Origin: Cryptomeria japonica
Taxonomy: Eukaryota > Streptophyta > Pinopsida > Cupressales > Cupressaceae
Reading direction: 5' to 3'
Length of the DNA: 64,000 nt
Assembly: GCF_030272615.1 (NCBI RefSeq)
Contig: NC_081415.1
Coordinates: 232,819,303 to 232,883,302 of the forward strand
In this document: positions 31,578-44,060 of the stretch, piece by piece
Layout: the number at the start of each line of letters is the position of its first letter
Numbering within the stretch: the first letter of the stretch is position 1
Made by a program: the position numbers and the translations under genes
The notes under the pieces: model-generated
What the model saw: the letters and a program-made list of their open reading frames with translations, nothing else
Databases searched by the model: none
What the model was told of the DNA's origin: nothing

Positions 31578-33687
31578 ATGAAAGTTTTGTCTTGGAATGT
31601 CAGGGGTATAAATGCTTCTGACAAAAGGAAGAGAATCAAGCTTGACTCTTCTCAGGCAGATGTAGTTTTGCTTCAAGAAACTAAAATGTCAGATGAGGTT
31701 TTTCATAAAACAATAGCGAAATGGTCAAATTGGAAATCAGCACACAACTTGAGTATAGGTGCTTCAGGAGGTCTCATGATACTCTGGAATCCAAAGTCGA
31801 TAATTGCTCATTTTGTGAAGCAAGGAACCAATTGCTAGCATATTAGTATAAAACATTTTGACATGTTTTTTAACTTGATAAATGTTTATGGCTCAACATC
31901 TACCCAGGATAAGAAGATTTTATGGTCCTCTCTCACTTTGATCATTCAACAAGTTGCAAGGCAAAATGTTATTTTTGGGGGGGTGGATTTTAATGCAATT
32001 ACTTCATTAGAGGAGAAAAAAGGTGGTATTTGTCCCCCTTTGAAGACTATTGAAGATTTCAAAGAATTTATAAATGATAATGACTTGTTTGATAGTCTAC
32101 CGCAAAATGGTTTTTTCACATGGACTAATAGGAGAGCTGACTTCTTACAAATTGTGGAGAGATTAGACAGATTCCTTTTTTCACAAGATTGGAGGGCTCA
32201 AAATTATTCTTTACAGGTTCAAATTTTACCCTTATCAGGCTCAAATAATTTCCCTATCCTTTTGAGTATTGAAAAATGACAGCCTTACCAAAACATAACC
32301 ATAAACCTTCTTTCAAATTTTAAAGGATGTGGTTTCGACATCCTCACTTTCATGCCTTGATTCGACAATGGTGGGTAAGTGCCCCTTAGGTGGTGGGTAT
32401 CAAAATGTTTAAGTTCCATAAAAAAATGCAGTATGTTAAAGCTCAAATTAAAACATGGAATAAGGAAGTCTTCAAAAACACATTTGCCCAAAAAGAAATT
32501 GTTGAAAACTAGTTGCATCTAATTAATGAACATATCATCTCTAAAGGGATAGATTTAGAATTGTTTGCTAAGTAGAAATAGACTTAGGCAGAATGGGAAG
32601 AAATTTGTAAGAGAGAGGAGGAATACTGGAGACAGAAGTCTCGTGAGCTATGGTTAAGGGAAGGGGATAAAGACACCAAATTTTTTCAGATGTTAGCTAA
32701 GCAGAAGAGGGTAGCCACTACTATATTTTCCATTAAGGAAGTTTCCTTAGGAAAAACCCTTTCGAGATGCACAATAAATTCAAGATGAAGGAGTAAATTA
32801 CTTTAAGAATTTACTTGCTCCTGCTTCTTCAGACCTTCCACTTGATGTGCAAGAGCAGGAGATTATGGATGCTATCCCTCATATTGTTTGTCCCCTTGAT
32901 AATCAACAATTATTTGCCCCTTTCAAAATTGAAAAGATCCCTAAAGTAGTCTTTTATTTCCCACTGGATAAGGCCTTGGGTCCAAATGGTTTTATGGCTC
33001 TTTTTTTCCAAAAATGCTGGGATGTTTTGGGTTTTGAATTGTTGGCAGTAATGGAGGAGTCAAGAAAGAGCTCATCTATTCTTCAAAATTTCAATCTACT
33101 AATATTGTGATTATTCCAAAAGTAAAAGAGCCATCATCTTTTGTAGATTTCGGGCCCATTTCATTATGCAATACAATATACAAGATTATTACCAAAGCTA
33201 TTTATTTGAGACTACAAAAACTGATTATCAAAATCATATCCAATGAACAAGGTGGGTTTGTACCAGGAAGAGAAACCATGGAAGGTGCCTTAGTGGCCCA
33301 TGAAGTGTTGCACTCCATCCATTCCAATAATGTCTCTTCTTTTGTAGTCAAATTGGATATGATGAAAGCATATGACAAACTTAACTGGTCTTTTTTGTTT
33401 AAAGTCTTAAGCAAATTTGGATTTGTTGAGAAGTGGTGTAAGTGGATCAGGGCATGTATCTCGAGAGCTCACTTTTCAGTGTTAATTAATGGTGCTCCTG
33501 CTGGTTTCTTTGCTACCTCACAAGGTGTGAGACAAGGAGACTCCCTATCCCCATCTCTATTTATAATTATGGCAGAAGCTTTTAGAAGAATCATTAAGTC
33601 TAAACATGATCAAGAGCTTTGGAGCGGTGCTCATGTTGAAGGAACATCTGTGTTAGTTACACATTCTTTATTTGCAGATCACATACT
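31578..33687 (+). pseudogene. LINE ORF2, first part: endonuclease and RT up to the FADD box
   Basis: MKVLSWNVRGIN at 31578 opens an apurinic-type endonuclease (LLQETKM near 31670, NVYGS near 31885, WTNRR near 32120), with a TAG near 31836 and a TGA at 32279. The linker shows REEEYWRQKSRELWLREGDKDTKFF in a degraded form near 32610-32690. RT follows with PLDKALGPNGF near 32960, FGPISLCNTIYKII near 33150, GGFVPGR near 33250, KLDMMKAYD near 33350 and QGVRQGDSLSP near 33525. The catalytic box reads FADH rather than FADD, just before the Copia insertion. Frame changes near 32290 and 33100 add to the damage. Confidence 0.85.
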
Positions 33688-34619
33688 TGTTGGAATACAA
33701 GCAATCCAAGAACACTGAGAGGGGGGGAGGGTGAATCAGTTTTCTGTCGGTAATATAAGATTTTACCTTATTACAACATACACATATAAACTGGTAAATG
33801 AAGAAACATATAACATGAAGTAAATAAACCAACCACATGAATGAACACCATAACACACTGAATTTATATGTGGAAAACCTCAAAGAGGAAAAACCACGGT
33901 GGGATTTGTGACCCACAATATCAATTCACTAGCCATATGAACGATATCACATAGCATGGGGGCCTGCACATGCAGGAAGGTACACTTCCTAGAGCACACT
34001 GCTCAACACAAAAGAGTCTCACTGACTACAAGCTTCTACTAAGATAAAACAGTAATTGTGAACTCACCAAATGCATTTGCAATGCCAAAAAATAGTTCTG
34101 GTTATAGCTCTGTTTTGTACCGGTTCATAAACCTTGAACCCTTTAACCGGTATCTCCTTTCCTCCAAGAATGTTTTACAAACCATGTACTGATCATTGCA
34201 TGATATAAATTTTGCATACAAATGACCTACATACATATCCTTCGCATCACATTATTCTTCTCCATATTTGTTATACACATTGTCTTATATCAAAATGACC
34301 TAATAAACTGACTTATATACCCTTTACAAACGTTATGCCTTATGTCGGCTTACAATACGTTACAAAAGGTTTTCAATGTCAGCCCTATACAAAAATTACA
34401 AAATGATTTTACAAATAAAACCTTTCGGATCCCAAACTGATGTCGGCTTCACTGAAGTGCTGGATGCCGGTGCAGGTGCCAGTGATGACCTTGATTACTC
34501 CAATGCCGGTATTTGCTAGTGTATGCCTCCAATGCTGGTATTTGCCGGTATATGCCTTTGAGAGAATCTTGTTGCCATCAATGACAACATATGAATCCAA
34601 TGAGTGTCAATTGCTAACA
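33688..34619 (-). repeat. Copia 3' LTR, minus orientation
   Basis: The minus strand starts TGTTAGCAATTGACACTC (right edge 34619) and ends TGTATTCCAACA at 33688. A polypurine tract CCAAAGGGAGAAAT precedes it on the minus strand (34620-34633), which marks it as a 3' LTR. It carries the CCTGCATGTGCAGGC palindrome near 33962. Confidence 0.75.
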
Positions 34620-34639
34620 ATTTCTCCCTTTGGCATTGA

Positions 34640-35860
34640 TGGAAACACGAGATGTGAAAAAGAAAAACATGTAAGTGCCAAGAAATGCCAAACATTTCTC
34701 ATAGAATATATAACAATGAAAAACTAAAAAATCCCAATAACTCCCCTTGAGGAGTGCAGTCAAATCTGAAACTGATCTAAATCTCTCTCCCATATGACAT
34801 ATTATGACATTATTTTTCACATATAACTCTCCCCCTTTGACATTAATGCCAAAGATATGACATAGATATCAAAATCTTGTGAATCTCAAAGCTGACTACT
34901 CCCCCTGAGTAGTAGCACCACTACATCAATTCGGAGCAAAGGATAAAGCTGATGATGCATACTAGAATGATGCTCTACTCCACTAGTTAAGTTTCTGTTG
35001 GAGGGGTAGATACCCCTAACCCATCTCTTAAATATTCAAATGATTCCTTAGACAGTGGTTAAGTGAATATATCTGCAATATGCTCTTTCGTGTTCACATA
35101 AACCAAATTGACTTCCTTTTCTTCCACCTTTTCCTTCAAAAAGTTATATTTTATTCAAATGTGCTTAGTCTTAGAGTGAAATACCAGATTCTTAGATATG
35201 TCAATAGTTGCAGAGCTATCATAATAGATAACTACTGGTTCATTGCTATTTACCTTGATATCCTTCAACATTTGCTTCATCCAGAAGACTTGAGTGCAAT
35301 TAGTTGCTACTGCAACATATTCAACTTTTGCAGTAGATAAATACATGCATGACTATTTTTTGCTGATACATGAAACCAATTTCTTTCCAAGAAAGAAAGC
35401 TCCACCAGAACTACTCTTCCTATCATCAGTATCTCCTGCCTAATCTGAATCTGTATATGCACATAAAGTGAAGTTATTATCTCTAGAATACCATAAGCCA
35501 TATTCTATTTTTCCTTGCAAATACCAAAATATCCTGTTTACTATGCATTCATGATTTTCCTTAGAATTACTTTGATATGTTGAAACAATACTTATTGCAT
35601 TCATAATATCTGGTCTAGTCTAAGTTAGATATAACAAGACACCAATCATAGACTTGTACCTTGTCGAATTTACCGGTGCATATGTGTTTTTGACAGATAA
35701 TTTCTCACTTGTCACCATATGAGTACTTACCGGTTTGGAATTTGAGGAACTTCCTTGAAAATAGGTCTAAGCCTATCCTCAACATCAACAATAGTGGGAT
35801 TCACAATGAAAGTAGGAGAAGATGATGATCCAGATGCCATCATACACTCTAGTAAGCCTA
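34640..35860 (-). pseudogene. Copia pol/RNase H remnant fused to a gag start
   Basis: From right to left on the minus strand: a start MASGSSSSPTF (35840) that looks like a Gag N-terminus runs ~37 codons to a stop, then the sequence switches to the end of pol. The RNase H is recognisable by TRPDIMNAIS, LSTAKVEYVAVATNCTQ and HSKTKHI (35155-35346) with many stops. The join between gag start and pol end implies a large internal deletion. The ~400 bp nearest the LTR show no coding sequence. Confidence 0.7.
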
Positions 35861-36834
35861 TACCGGTAAGGGTTTAAGGTTTTATCGGCAAAGATTTTCC
35901 TGAGAATCTTTGTTAGGATTCATAAGTGGTGTTGGTGCGACTTCTAGATGGAATTCAGGATATAGAAGGTGATCCTTGATCATTCCTCAACTGATTGGAG
36001 ACATCACTTTGGCATGGTGGACCCAAATTTGGTCTGGTACCTATCTAGGTTATGGACCGGTATCATGTTACGTGTTCCCTACATGTTATCGGGATGATTT
36101 ATGGATTGGTTAATGTTGTTTTGGTCTAAAGCCGACATGCCATATCATTGTAATATGGATGTATGTAATGATCTTATTGTAATATCTTTTAGGTGGCCGA
36201 CCAAATTAGTTTAGGCCTTAGGGTTTGTATAAATTGATGTAAGATCTCATTATAGATAATGGTCATGGTCAAGGAATGAAATATCATATGCAAAGGAGAT
36301 TTGGTTGATCATAGGTGATTGAATTGGGTTTATGTAAGAGGTCAAAGGCCTCCAGTATTGAGCTTAACTGGGACTGTAATCAGGCATGGTAGATGCTATC
36401 ATCGACAGTTAATTCTTTTGGATTGTTGTCCAATTATATTGAGGTGGTTATAACCTCTCTGCAGTCAGTGAAACTCCTTTGTAATGAGCAGTACGCTCTA
36501 GGCAGTGTGTCTTCCTGCATGTGCAGGCCCCTTATTGTATCACATACTTTTTGCAAAAGTATTATCTGACTATGGGTAGGCTTCCCACTATGGTTTTTCC
36601 CTTTACCAGGTTTTCTAGGTACAAATCATGGTGTTATGTGGTATGGTTGCATTATGTTAATCCTCTGTTTCATTCTTAAGTTTTATTGCTTACCGGTATC
36701 TGTTTTTGCTATTCTGGTATTCAATGTTTATGTGCTCCAGTTAAAGGTTATAAAGGGGTTTGATTAATATAATCTGTTGACAACTGATTCACCCCCCCCC
36801 CGCCTCTCAATTTTCCACCGGTTATTCTAACAAC
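35861..36834 (+). repeat. Copia LTR, plus orientation
   Basis: It contains the same series of blocks as the left LTR but reversed: TTCCTGCATGTGCAGGCCCC near 36513, ATGGTTTTTCCC near 36591, ATCATGGTGTTATG near 36627, and CTGATTCACCCCCC near 36785. Its left edge was not fixed; the first ~150 bp may be the 5' leader of the minus-strand copy. It ends CTAACA at 36832, or two or three bases later. Confidence 0.6.
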
Positions 36835-38874
36835 ATCGTTGTTTTGTAAATCAAATGTTCAGGAGGCAAAGCAAATTAGGCAAACTTTGGATCTCTACAT
36901 GGCAGTTTCAGGATAAAGAATAAATGCTTAGAAACCAAAGATGTATGTTTTGAATACAAATGATGTCGTCACAAGGAAATTATTTGATAATTTGGGTTTA
37001 GCACAAGAGTGTCTTCCCACCACATATCTTGGCATTCCTTTTTTTGTGGGTACCAATAAGTCAGCTTATTGGAAAGCTATTATAGACAGAATTAAGAATG
37101 CCATTTCCACTTGGAAGGCCCGTTGGCTGTCCCTATTAGGTAGATTACTTCTAATAAAAACAATCTTGTCTGCCATTCCCAATTATTAGATGTCAGTCCT
37201 CAAAGCCCCTGCTGGAGTCATTCATCAGATTGAGAAACTCATTAGAGGTTTCTTATGGAGGGACAATATGTCAGAAGAAAAGAAGATCCCACTTATATCA
37301 ATTTAGGAAATGGTACATGATAAGGAGGGAGGGGTAGTCGGTCTACATGACTTATCTAAAAGAAACATTGCCTTTGGGGGTAAACTTGTGTGGAAAATGG
37401 TCTCCAAACTAGACACCAAGTGGTGTAGAATCATGCAGGAAAAATACTTGGACTCTTTAAACCCTTCCCGAGTCATAACAACTCTTGATCAACTGTTTGG
37501 AACTTCATGATGTCTTGTAGGCAGATTATTACAATGGTGAGAGAATTCATTTTTGGAAGGACTCGTGGAATGGTTTGCCTCCTTTAAAGTTTTCAGAGCT
37601 TCTTTTGGATGCCATTCCAACTATAAAAAATGTTGGGATTCACTTTTGATAGATTATGTTATTGGTGTGGAAATTTTTCATGGAAATCCATTTGGAAAGA
37701 TCCTCTTGATCTACCAATTAGAGATGATCAAAGGATTTGTTTTCAGGAAATTTTGACAAGAAGAAGAGTGTATATTTCAAATCAAGAAGACAAATTGTTA
37801 TGGGCTCTAGCTCATGATGACAAATATTCAGTTAAAGATGGTTATGTGGCTGCCCGACATATGGAAAATCAACAAGTTAAGAGTAGAGCCTTTTCATTTT
37901 ATTGGAATTGTGTTGTGCTTCCTAAAGCAGGTTGCTTTGCTTGGTTAGCTTTGAGAAAGAGGATATTAACAAGTGATAAATTGGAAAGATTACATATTGC
38001 AAACTCTTTTGCTTGTGTATTATGCAAAGCTGAAACTAAAACTTTAGATCATTTACTCCTTAGGTGTTCCTTTGCTCAACAATGCTGGTTCCATGTTTTG
38101 GAGAAACTGAATCTATCTATGCTGCTTCCCTATATTTTATGGAAGCTATTCCAATCCTGGCATACTCTTTTCACAAACTCTTTATTTGCAAGCATTTGGA
38201 AATGTATCCTGACAACTGTCATTTGGTCAATCTGGTGGGAAAGAAATAAAAGAAGTTTTAGACAGATTGAATCTCCAATTTATTTGGTACTAGAAGGAAT
38301 TGAGAAATATGCTTCAGAACATGTTAATGCTTATATCAAGAACATAAATAGCAATTTTAATTTTTCATCTTGGGATGGTCACATTATCAAGATTTGGAAA
38401 GGTCTAACTATCCCTTCTTTTTGTACTACATTTGGCTGGGAAAATCATTCAATCAACATAAACCTAGTTAAATGGCAACCTCCTCCAATTGGCTTTGTTA
38501 AATTAAACTTTGATGCTTCATCTAGAGGAAACCCTGGTGATTCGGGAATTGGAGTTTGTATTAGAGATCACTTAGGTATTCTCTTGGCAGCTAAATTTTC
38601 TCCCATTCCTCCTGGTACAAACAATTTAGTGAAAGCTCTTGCCCTTTTATGTGGACTGACATTGGCAAAAAAACTAAGGTTCCCTAGGTTACGTGTTGAA
38701 GGAGATTATTCTATTGTAGTGAAAGCTTGCATTTCCAGATGTTCATTTAACTGGAAAATTTCCTACATTTTAAATCAAGCATGGTTGTTACTAGATTCGT
38801 TTGAGGAATGTTGCATCTCTCACATATTCAAAGAAGGTAATAGAGCAACAGATGTATTAGAAAATTTGGGCTGA
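36835..38874 (+). pseudogene. LINE ORF2, second part: RT thumb, zinc finger, RNase H
   Basis: The frame resumes with the strand after the catalytic box and reads TTYLGIPFFVG near 37020 and WKARWLSLLGRLLLIKTIL near 37110. It breaks, then continues from 37630 as a 414-codon frame. Residues about 90-165 of that frame are the zf-RVT domain (KAGCFAWLALRKRILTSDKL, FACVLC, DHLLLRC). Residues 290-414 are an RNase H with FDASSRGNPGDSGIG and a final EGNRATDVL. C-terminal RNase H marks the plant L1 branch that degrades its own RNA:DNA hybrids. Stops near 36913, 37188, 37305 and 37508 break it. Confidence 0.85.
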
Positions 38875-39899
38875 GACAAGATGGAAGTGGACTCTTCACT
38901 TGCACATTTCAATATGGAAAATTTTCCTCATCTAGCAAGCATTGTCAATGATGAAAGGAAAAATATTTAAATGAATGACACACTTTCACTCTATTATTCA
39001 AGATTTTGGCAGAATGTATTAACTTTTTGGTTTTTCCTCAAGTGAGCAGATAATGATGATTCTAAATTCGCAGCATGTTGATTTAAATATTGGCACTTCA
39101 TCTCATGAGCCTTCAGACACATGCTATGTTTGCCTTTATTACTTTGTGCTGATTGATTCTTCACCTCTCTTCCTTGCTGGCAATACGATGGTGATCGAAA
39201 TGGTGTAGCGATCTTAGGCCACGATCATGAGCAAACAGATCCCTCTGCTATCTCTCCGTCAGTGCTAGTGGGTAATGAATCTTTAATGCAGGTTAACCGA
39301 GTCTCTCCACCTCATCAACTCTCGTTTGACCAAGTTAATGAGATCCATTGTTCACCGATTGAAGTCTTGATAACTTCCTTTGTTGCACTAAATTTGGAGA
39401 TGGCTTATTGTCGGGCTCACAACCTATGGAGGAGTAATCTTGGCGTTCATACGGTTTTTGGGTTACATTTTATGCCTATATTCAGTTTTGCTCATTAGTC
39501 CAATCTTGATAAGTATGAAGAAGGGTGCAGATATATGTAAATATACATTATGTTAGTTTTGCAGAATATTTGGTGCTTTTACTATGGTCTCAAAATGGTC
39601 TACTTAGGCTGTTTAATTCATGATCAGTATTGAATTGTAATGATTGGACCGTGTTAGTCCTTGGATACATTGATATTTCTGGTGTTACTTGGGTAAAATT
39701 TAGGTTTCTTTGGATGTTTCATACTTTTATTTAGCTAGTTATGCTGCCTTCACTCTTAGTGCTGGCCTCCTTCTATACATTGTAATCTTGAGCGAGGAAT
39801 GAAGGTTTTCTTAACTGGTTCTTTCCTCCAGGAGCTCTTGAACCAGTCTATTATAATTATAATATATATTTGTGGCTCGCCCACTTTTGCCAAAAAAAA
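38875..39899 (+). other. LINE 3' untranslated region and A-tail
   Basis: No gene. It ends TGGCTCGCCCACTTTTGCC followed by a run of eight A, the kind of 3' end seen in plant L1 elements. The TATAATTATAATATATAT just before may help polyadenylation. Confidence 0.7.
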
Positions 39900-41739
39900 T
39901 ATATAGCTCAAAGCCTTAGAGGTTAAAAAAAGAGCATCCACAGGATCAAATCTCCAATATAAAACCATATCAACTATCAAAACATGTTGTCACCAAAGTT
40001 TTAAATAGTCAGATTAGCTACATCTTAACACAAATGCTAAACACCTAAAGATTATTGGGAGAAATATGGGAAGGATAAGAGGAAAATTCACAACAAGGTT
40101 ATATGGCTATTGTTCATTGTCATCCTAAAATGTTTAATAGTAGGAAAATAGTAAATATTGTTAATAATTAGTCAATATTTTTTTAATATGTTTAAATAAT
40201 TCTCTATGATTATTACTTTTCAATCTCCTTATTAATGAAATTTACTTCACACCATTTTGCTAGTTTCAATTGAAAAAACATTAAATTAAAGCCCAATTTT
40301 ACTTGACAAGCTAATAATATGCTATGATGAAAGCTACTTATTAAAATAATTATGTTTAGTTACTAGCTAGGGCTTAAGCATTATCAAATTATCATAGAGT
40401 TATTGAATTTTTATTTTTTACCTATAAATTTAAACTGAAATCAATTTATCAATTTAGAAACCAAGCTTACAAATAATAATAATAATATTTTAAACAAGAT
40501 AGATCTAATTTATGAGAGAAATGAATGTGATTCTTAGAATCAACCCAAGTCCCATGCAAATGAGTTGTACTTTTGACAACACATTTAATTGCATCACTGA
40601 TAAGAGGTGCCCACATAATCACTCATACTCTCATGGAAACCACTGCCAAGTGAGGTAAAATTGATGGGTTGTTTCAGTTTTAGGGAAGCAGAATGTCATG
40701 GGTAATAATTGTGTTACTAATGTGGTTAGTTTGTGTGTGGTGTTGATGAGCTGAGAGATTAACTTTAACAATAAGTTCAAGTTGATGTTTCCAATTTCTC
40801 TTTTGATTTCTATGTCTTATCTAGTTTTATCATGAAAATGGTTTATGAGTTAACCTTAAATATAAAATATTCTTGTGATACAAGCTCTTTTTACTTTTTA
40901 TACAATTTATTTTTTTCTCCCAAACCTTTTCTTTAGTGGGGCTTTCTTTAGTTGGCAAGTTTTCCCTAATCATGTCTAATATTTTCTTGATCCAATCTTC
41001 TCTCACTCTTGGGCACATTGATTATAAATTTCTAAATGAGGAATAAACATGAATGTGTTTATTGGATGCTAGTGTTGTGATTAATGAATTTTCTTTATAT
41101 ATATATATATATATTGGTGTTTTTGTACTTTTATGAGTTCTGTATATGCAACAAGCCTAGATGAATGCAAAATTAAACTAATACATTTCTCGTGTTTTTC
41201 AAAATTTTATATACTATGCATTACTATTTCTTGAAATAAGCTTTTTAAACAATATCAAATTTATATGACTTTTCCTAAGCTACAAATTTATATGCTTTAT
41301 CAAGTTCATTTTTCTAAGATAAGATCTAATATGATGAAAATAAGTATGATTAATGTAAGATTAAGTATATATAAATGTAATCCAAGGTCAAATTCTAGCA
41401 AATAAGGAAATTCTTTCTAAACTATCTAAGAAGAGATATAATGAATTTACTTCTTGAGGATAAGTGAAATGTCTAATTATTAAATCTACAATAACTTCTC
41501 CAAGTAAAATATTTGTGAAAATATGCTTGGTTCTAGTGTAGGATTATTATTGGAGTAATTAGGACATTATATAATTATTTAATTAATTAAGTCTTTTAAT
41601 GAATTTTTCACTTAAGCTAAACTTAGGTGTTTTTAATCTAGAGTTATCCTTTTCAACCTTAAGTTCACATAGTGATACTTTAGTTTAGCTATAGTTGAGC
41701 TTTATTTAGCTCCTCTTTTATTTTCTTTAGTTCCTCTTA
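39900..41739. other. AT-rich DNA without a recognised gene
   Basis: 1.8 kb with no open frame above background on either strand. It includes a (TA)n run at 41095-41114 and short AAT repeats near 40475. The right part could belong to the LTR whose 3' end is near 41935, but the start of that LTR was not found. Confidence 0.5.
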
Positions 41740-41976
41740 CTTTAGGATTAGGGCATCTCTTTCTTTATATAAAGCAAGTCTTTATGCATTGCAATAAAAA
41801 AATTCTTTTGTGAAATCAAAACAAATTTTTTAGGTTATTGAGCATGTATTGTTCTCTCTCGATCTCTCTTGTGTGACAGGTGTTTTTCTTGCCGATGATT
41901 CTTGACTCTTGTGGCTGTATCATCAACTTCTACATGGTATCATAGCTCAATATTTTCTCCTACATGGTATTAGAGC
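41740..41976 (+). mobile_element. 3' end of a Copia-like LTR with primer sites
   Basis: A TATATAAAG box (near 41776) is followed by AATAAA near 41800 and a TGTGACAGG-containing U5-like stretch. Then come ATGGTATCATAGCTC at about 41935 and ATGGTATTAGAGCAT at about 41965, two close relatives of the initiator-Met primer site TGGTATCAGAGC. No gag or pol follows in recognisable form. Confidence 0.5.
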
Positions 41977-43311
41977 ATATTTGCTAAGTTCTCATCTATA
42001 TTTATGAGAGATCCAACCTTGAGTATTTTTTTTGTGCACATTGGGATTAAATATAGGTTTCCATTGCGTTCACAATGTCCCAAAGCCCTAAGATCAATTG
42101 CCATTTTGTCAAAATCCAAGCAGTTGAAATTTTGGGTCAATTCGGTTGAGGACACATTTTACGGAGCACAAAAATCCATATGCTCATACATTCACATGTG
42201 TTAGCTTGTACCTAGGTCAAAATTTTTAGAAGTTTTCCATTTTTAGAAAATTTTCCATTTTTTAGATTTTTTCTTTTTTCTTTTTGGAAATTTTCCTTTT
42301 TAATTTTTTTTTCCATTTCTAGAAATATTCTATTTCCAGAAATCCTTCAAGCCTTTCAAACCCTAATTGATATGCAGTTGATTTTTTGGCCATAACTTGG
42401 TCATAGGGAGTTAAAATCACACAAACAAGATATCATCAAAAACCTAGTTCCAACACCAATCCAATCACTAGTACATTTGGAGTGGTTTTTCGACGAGCTA
42501 TGGGATTTCTTTTGTTTTGTCAGAATAATTTGTTTTTTTTCAAAAATTACCGCGTGTTCGTCGGAATTCCGATGTGTTAAAATTTTACGTCAAAATTCGG
42601 ATGAAAAACAGACGAACATTTCCGATCGACTATGGGATTTCTTTTGCTTTATCTGATATATATATATTTTTAAAGTATACCCCATGTTCATCAGAATTAC
42701 GACTTGTTGAAATTTCACGTCGACATCCCGATGAACACGAATTTTACCTATTGATCGACATATGTTGGTTCGATGATTTTCACAGCCTCTTGATTTCTTC
42801 TTACTCATCTGGATAACATAAGCCGATGACCTCTCTTCCTACTGATTGGTACGAGTTATCTCGCTAGTCTCATCGGGCATCGGGATAGCTTAAAATGTGT
42901 TCAGGCTATGGGCATAATTTCCTCGATGTCTTTTCCCTCGGCTTAGCTCCTCCTGATATGTTATGTCTCCTCAGCATAAGCTTTGACTCTTAATCACCAT
43001 AACTTTTGCCGATGCGTTTTACTTTTGCTAGTATCCAGCTGGATAAGTCTTACCGATAGCATCATCGGCTATCGACAATACAAGATTTCTCCATTGCCGC
43101 TAGTGTGCATTCTGTCGATGGACGTCATCGGTGTATTCTATCCTGATCACATGCTTATACTTGTGTGTTACCATTAGGTTGACTTTTTCCGATAGTGCAT
43201 AATTCATATTTAACGTCGAAATTTCGACGAACACGTGGTATTTTTCAAAAAAAAAGTAATCACATGCCATCATTATACGTGGGCTCAGGGTGCGAAAATT
43301 GGGAGGAAGTG
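41977..43311. other. Unclassified DNA with a ~132-bp tandem repeat and ATCGG/CCGAT-rich part
   Basis: CTATGGGATTTCTTTTG occurs at about 42498 and again at 42630, so a ~132-bp unit is present about twice (42484-42750). Each unit contains blocks such as GTTCGTCGGAATTCCGATG, which is partly self-complementary. From 42820 to 43180 short ATCGG and CCGAT words are common. No coding region was identified. Confidence 0.45.
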
Positions 43312-44060
43312 GGCACAATTGGTGCAAATAGATGCTCGGCAACAACTGTACAAGAGGTTGGTCCTTTCATTCTTGTCATCAAGATTTTTTTGCAAGTTCC
43401 TTTGCTTTCCTTGCATTCTCTTGTTCACTTTGTTTAATGGTATTTACTTTGGAAAAATATGGATCCTCAACCTCCTCAACCTCTCCATTCTGTGGCTGCC
43501 AATTATAAAGACAAGTTTTTGTACATACCAATCTCCCCCGTTATGATTCATTATCTTTCTGTCATCAAAATCTTTAGGTTTTAAAAATATTTAATATCAT
43601 CTGAGATTGATCCATCACAAGGAAATCCATACATTCGATAAATTGGCTTTACTATCCATTCCTCAAATTTGATATAATTTGATCTCGTGTAACGAGAATC
43701 CCAAATAGAAGTCCATAATTAAACAGGTTGCTCCTCCCCTTGGTTTTTTTTGACGTTAAGCCTCAATTCCTTGGGCCACATACCCCTAAAACGTCCATAG
43801 AATAAGATTAAATGCATCAATAATGAGTAAAATTTAAAATTAGGGCAATTATTAGGGCACAATTGCTGTAGATAGATGCTCGGCAACAACTGTACAAGAG
43901 GTTGGTCCTTTCATTGTTGTCATCAAGATTTTTTTGCAAGTTCCTTTGCTTTCCTTACATTTTCTTGTTCACTTTGTTTAATGGTATCCGCTTTGGCAAA
44001 ATATGGATCCTAAACCTCCTTAACCTCTCCATTCCGTGACTGCCAGTTATAAAGACAAGT
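43312..44060 (+). repeat. Direct duplication of a ~200-bp block
   Basis: GATGCTCGGCAACAACTGTA with the ~185 bp that follow appears at 43331 and again at 43875, a step of 544 bp, with high identity. Both copies end in TTATAAAGACAAG, which is also a word inside the SPT6-derived repeat next door, so the duplication probably shares a history with it. Confidence 0.75.

Larger units (their letters stand above)
33688..36834. mobile_element. Copia remnants in opposite orientations inside the LINE
   Basis: The left edge TGTTGGAATACAAGC begins a minus-oriented LTR. The right edge, ending TTATTCTAACA, belongs to a plus-oriented LTR of a related family, so the ends form an inverted pair (GAGAGGGGG...GTGAATCAGTT against AACTGATTCACCCCC). 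Between them are pol pieces on the minus strand. A clean target duplication was not found: ACATACT and ACATCGT flank it, which are only similar. Best read as two Copia insertions or a rearranged one. Confidence 0.7.
29059..39899 (+). mobile_element. L1-like plant LINE with C-terminal RNase H, split by Copia remnants
   Basis: ORF1 (29688-31472) and ORF2 (31578-33687 continuing at 36835-38874) are on the plus strand. ORF2 has endonuclease, RT, zinc finger and RNase H in L1 order. The 3' end is set at 39899, where GCCCACTTTTGCC is followed by eight A, a typical plant L1 tail. The 5' edge is only approximate, taken as the end of array B; no target duplication was found. Several in-frame stops show it is dead. 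The RT is split by 3.1 kb of Copia sequence. Confidence 0.85.

Noticed and set aside
34440-34727. Frames across the Copia LTR at 34409-34820
   Set aside because: They cross the LTR/polypurine edge and are not conserved coding sequence.
39262-39498. 78-codon plus frame in the LINE 3' region
   Set aside because: No motif and it lies in the 3' untranslated region between ORF2 and the A-tail.
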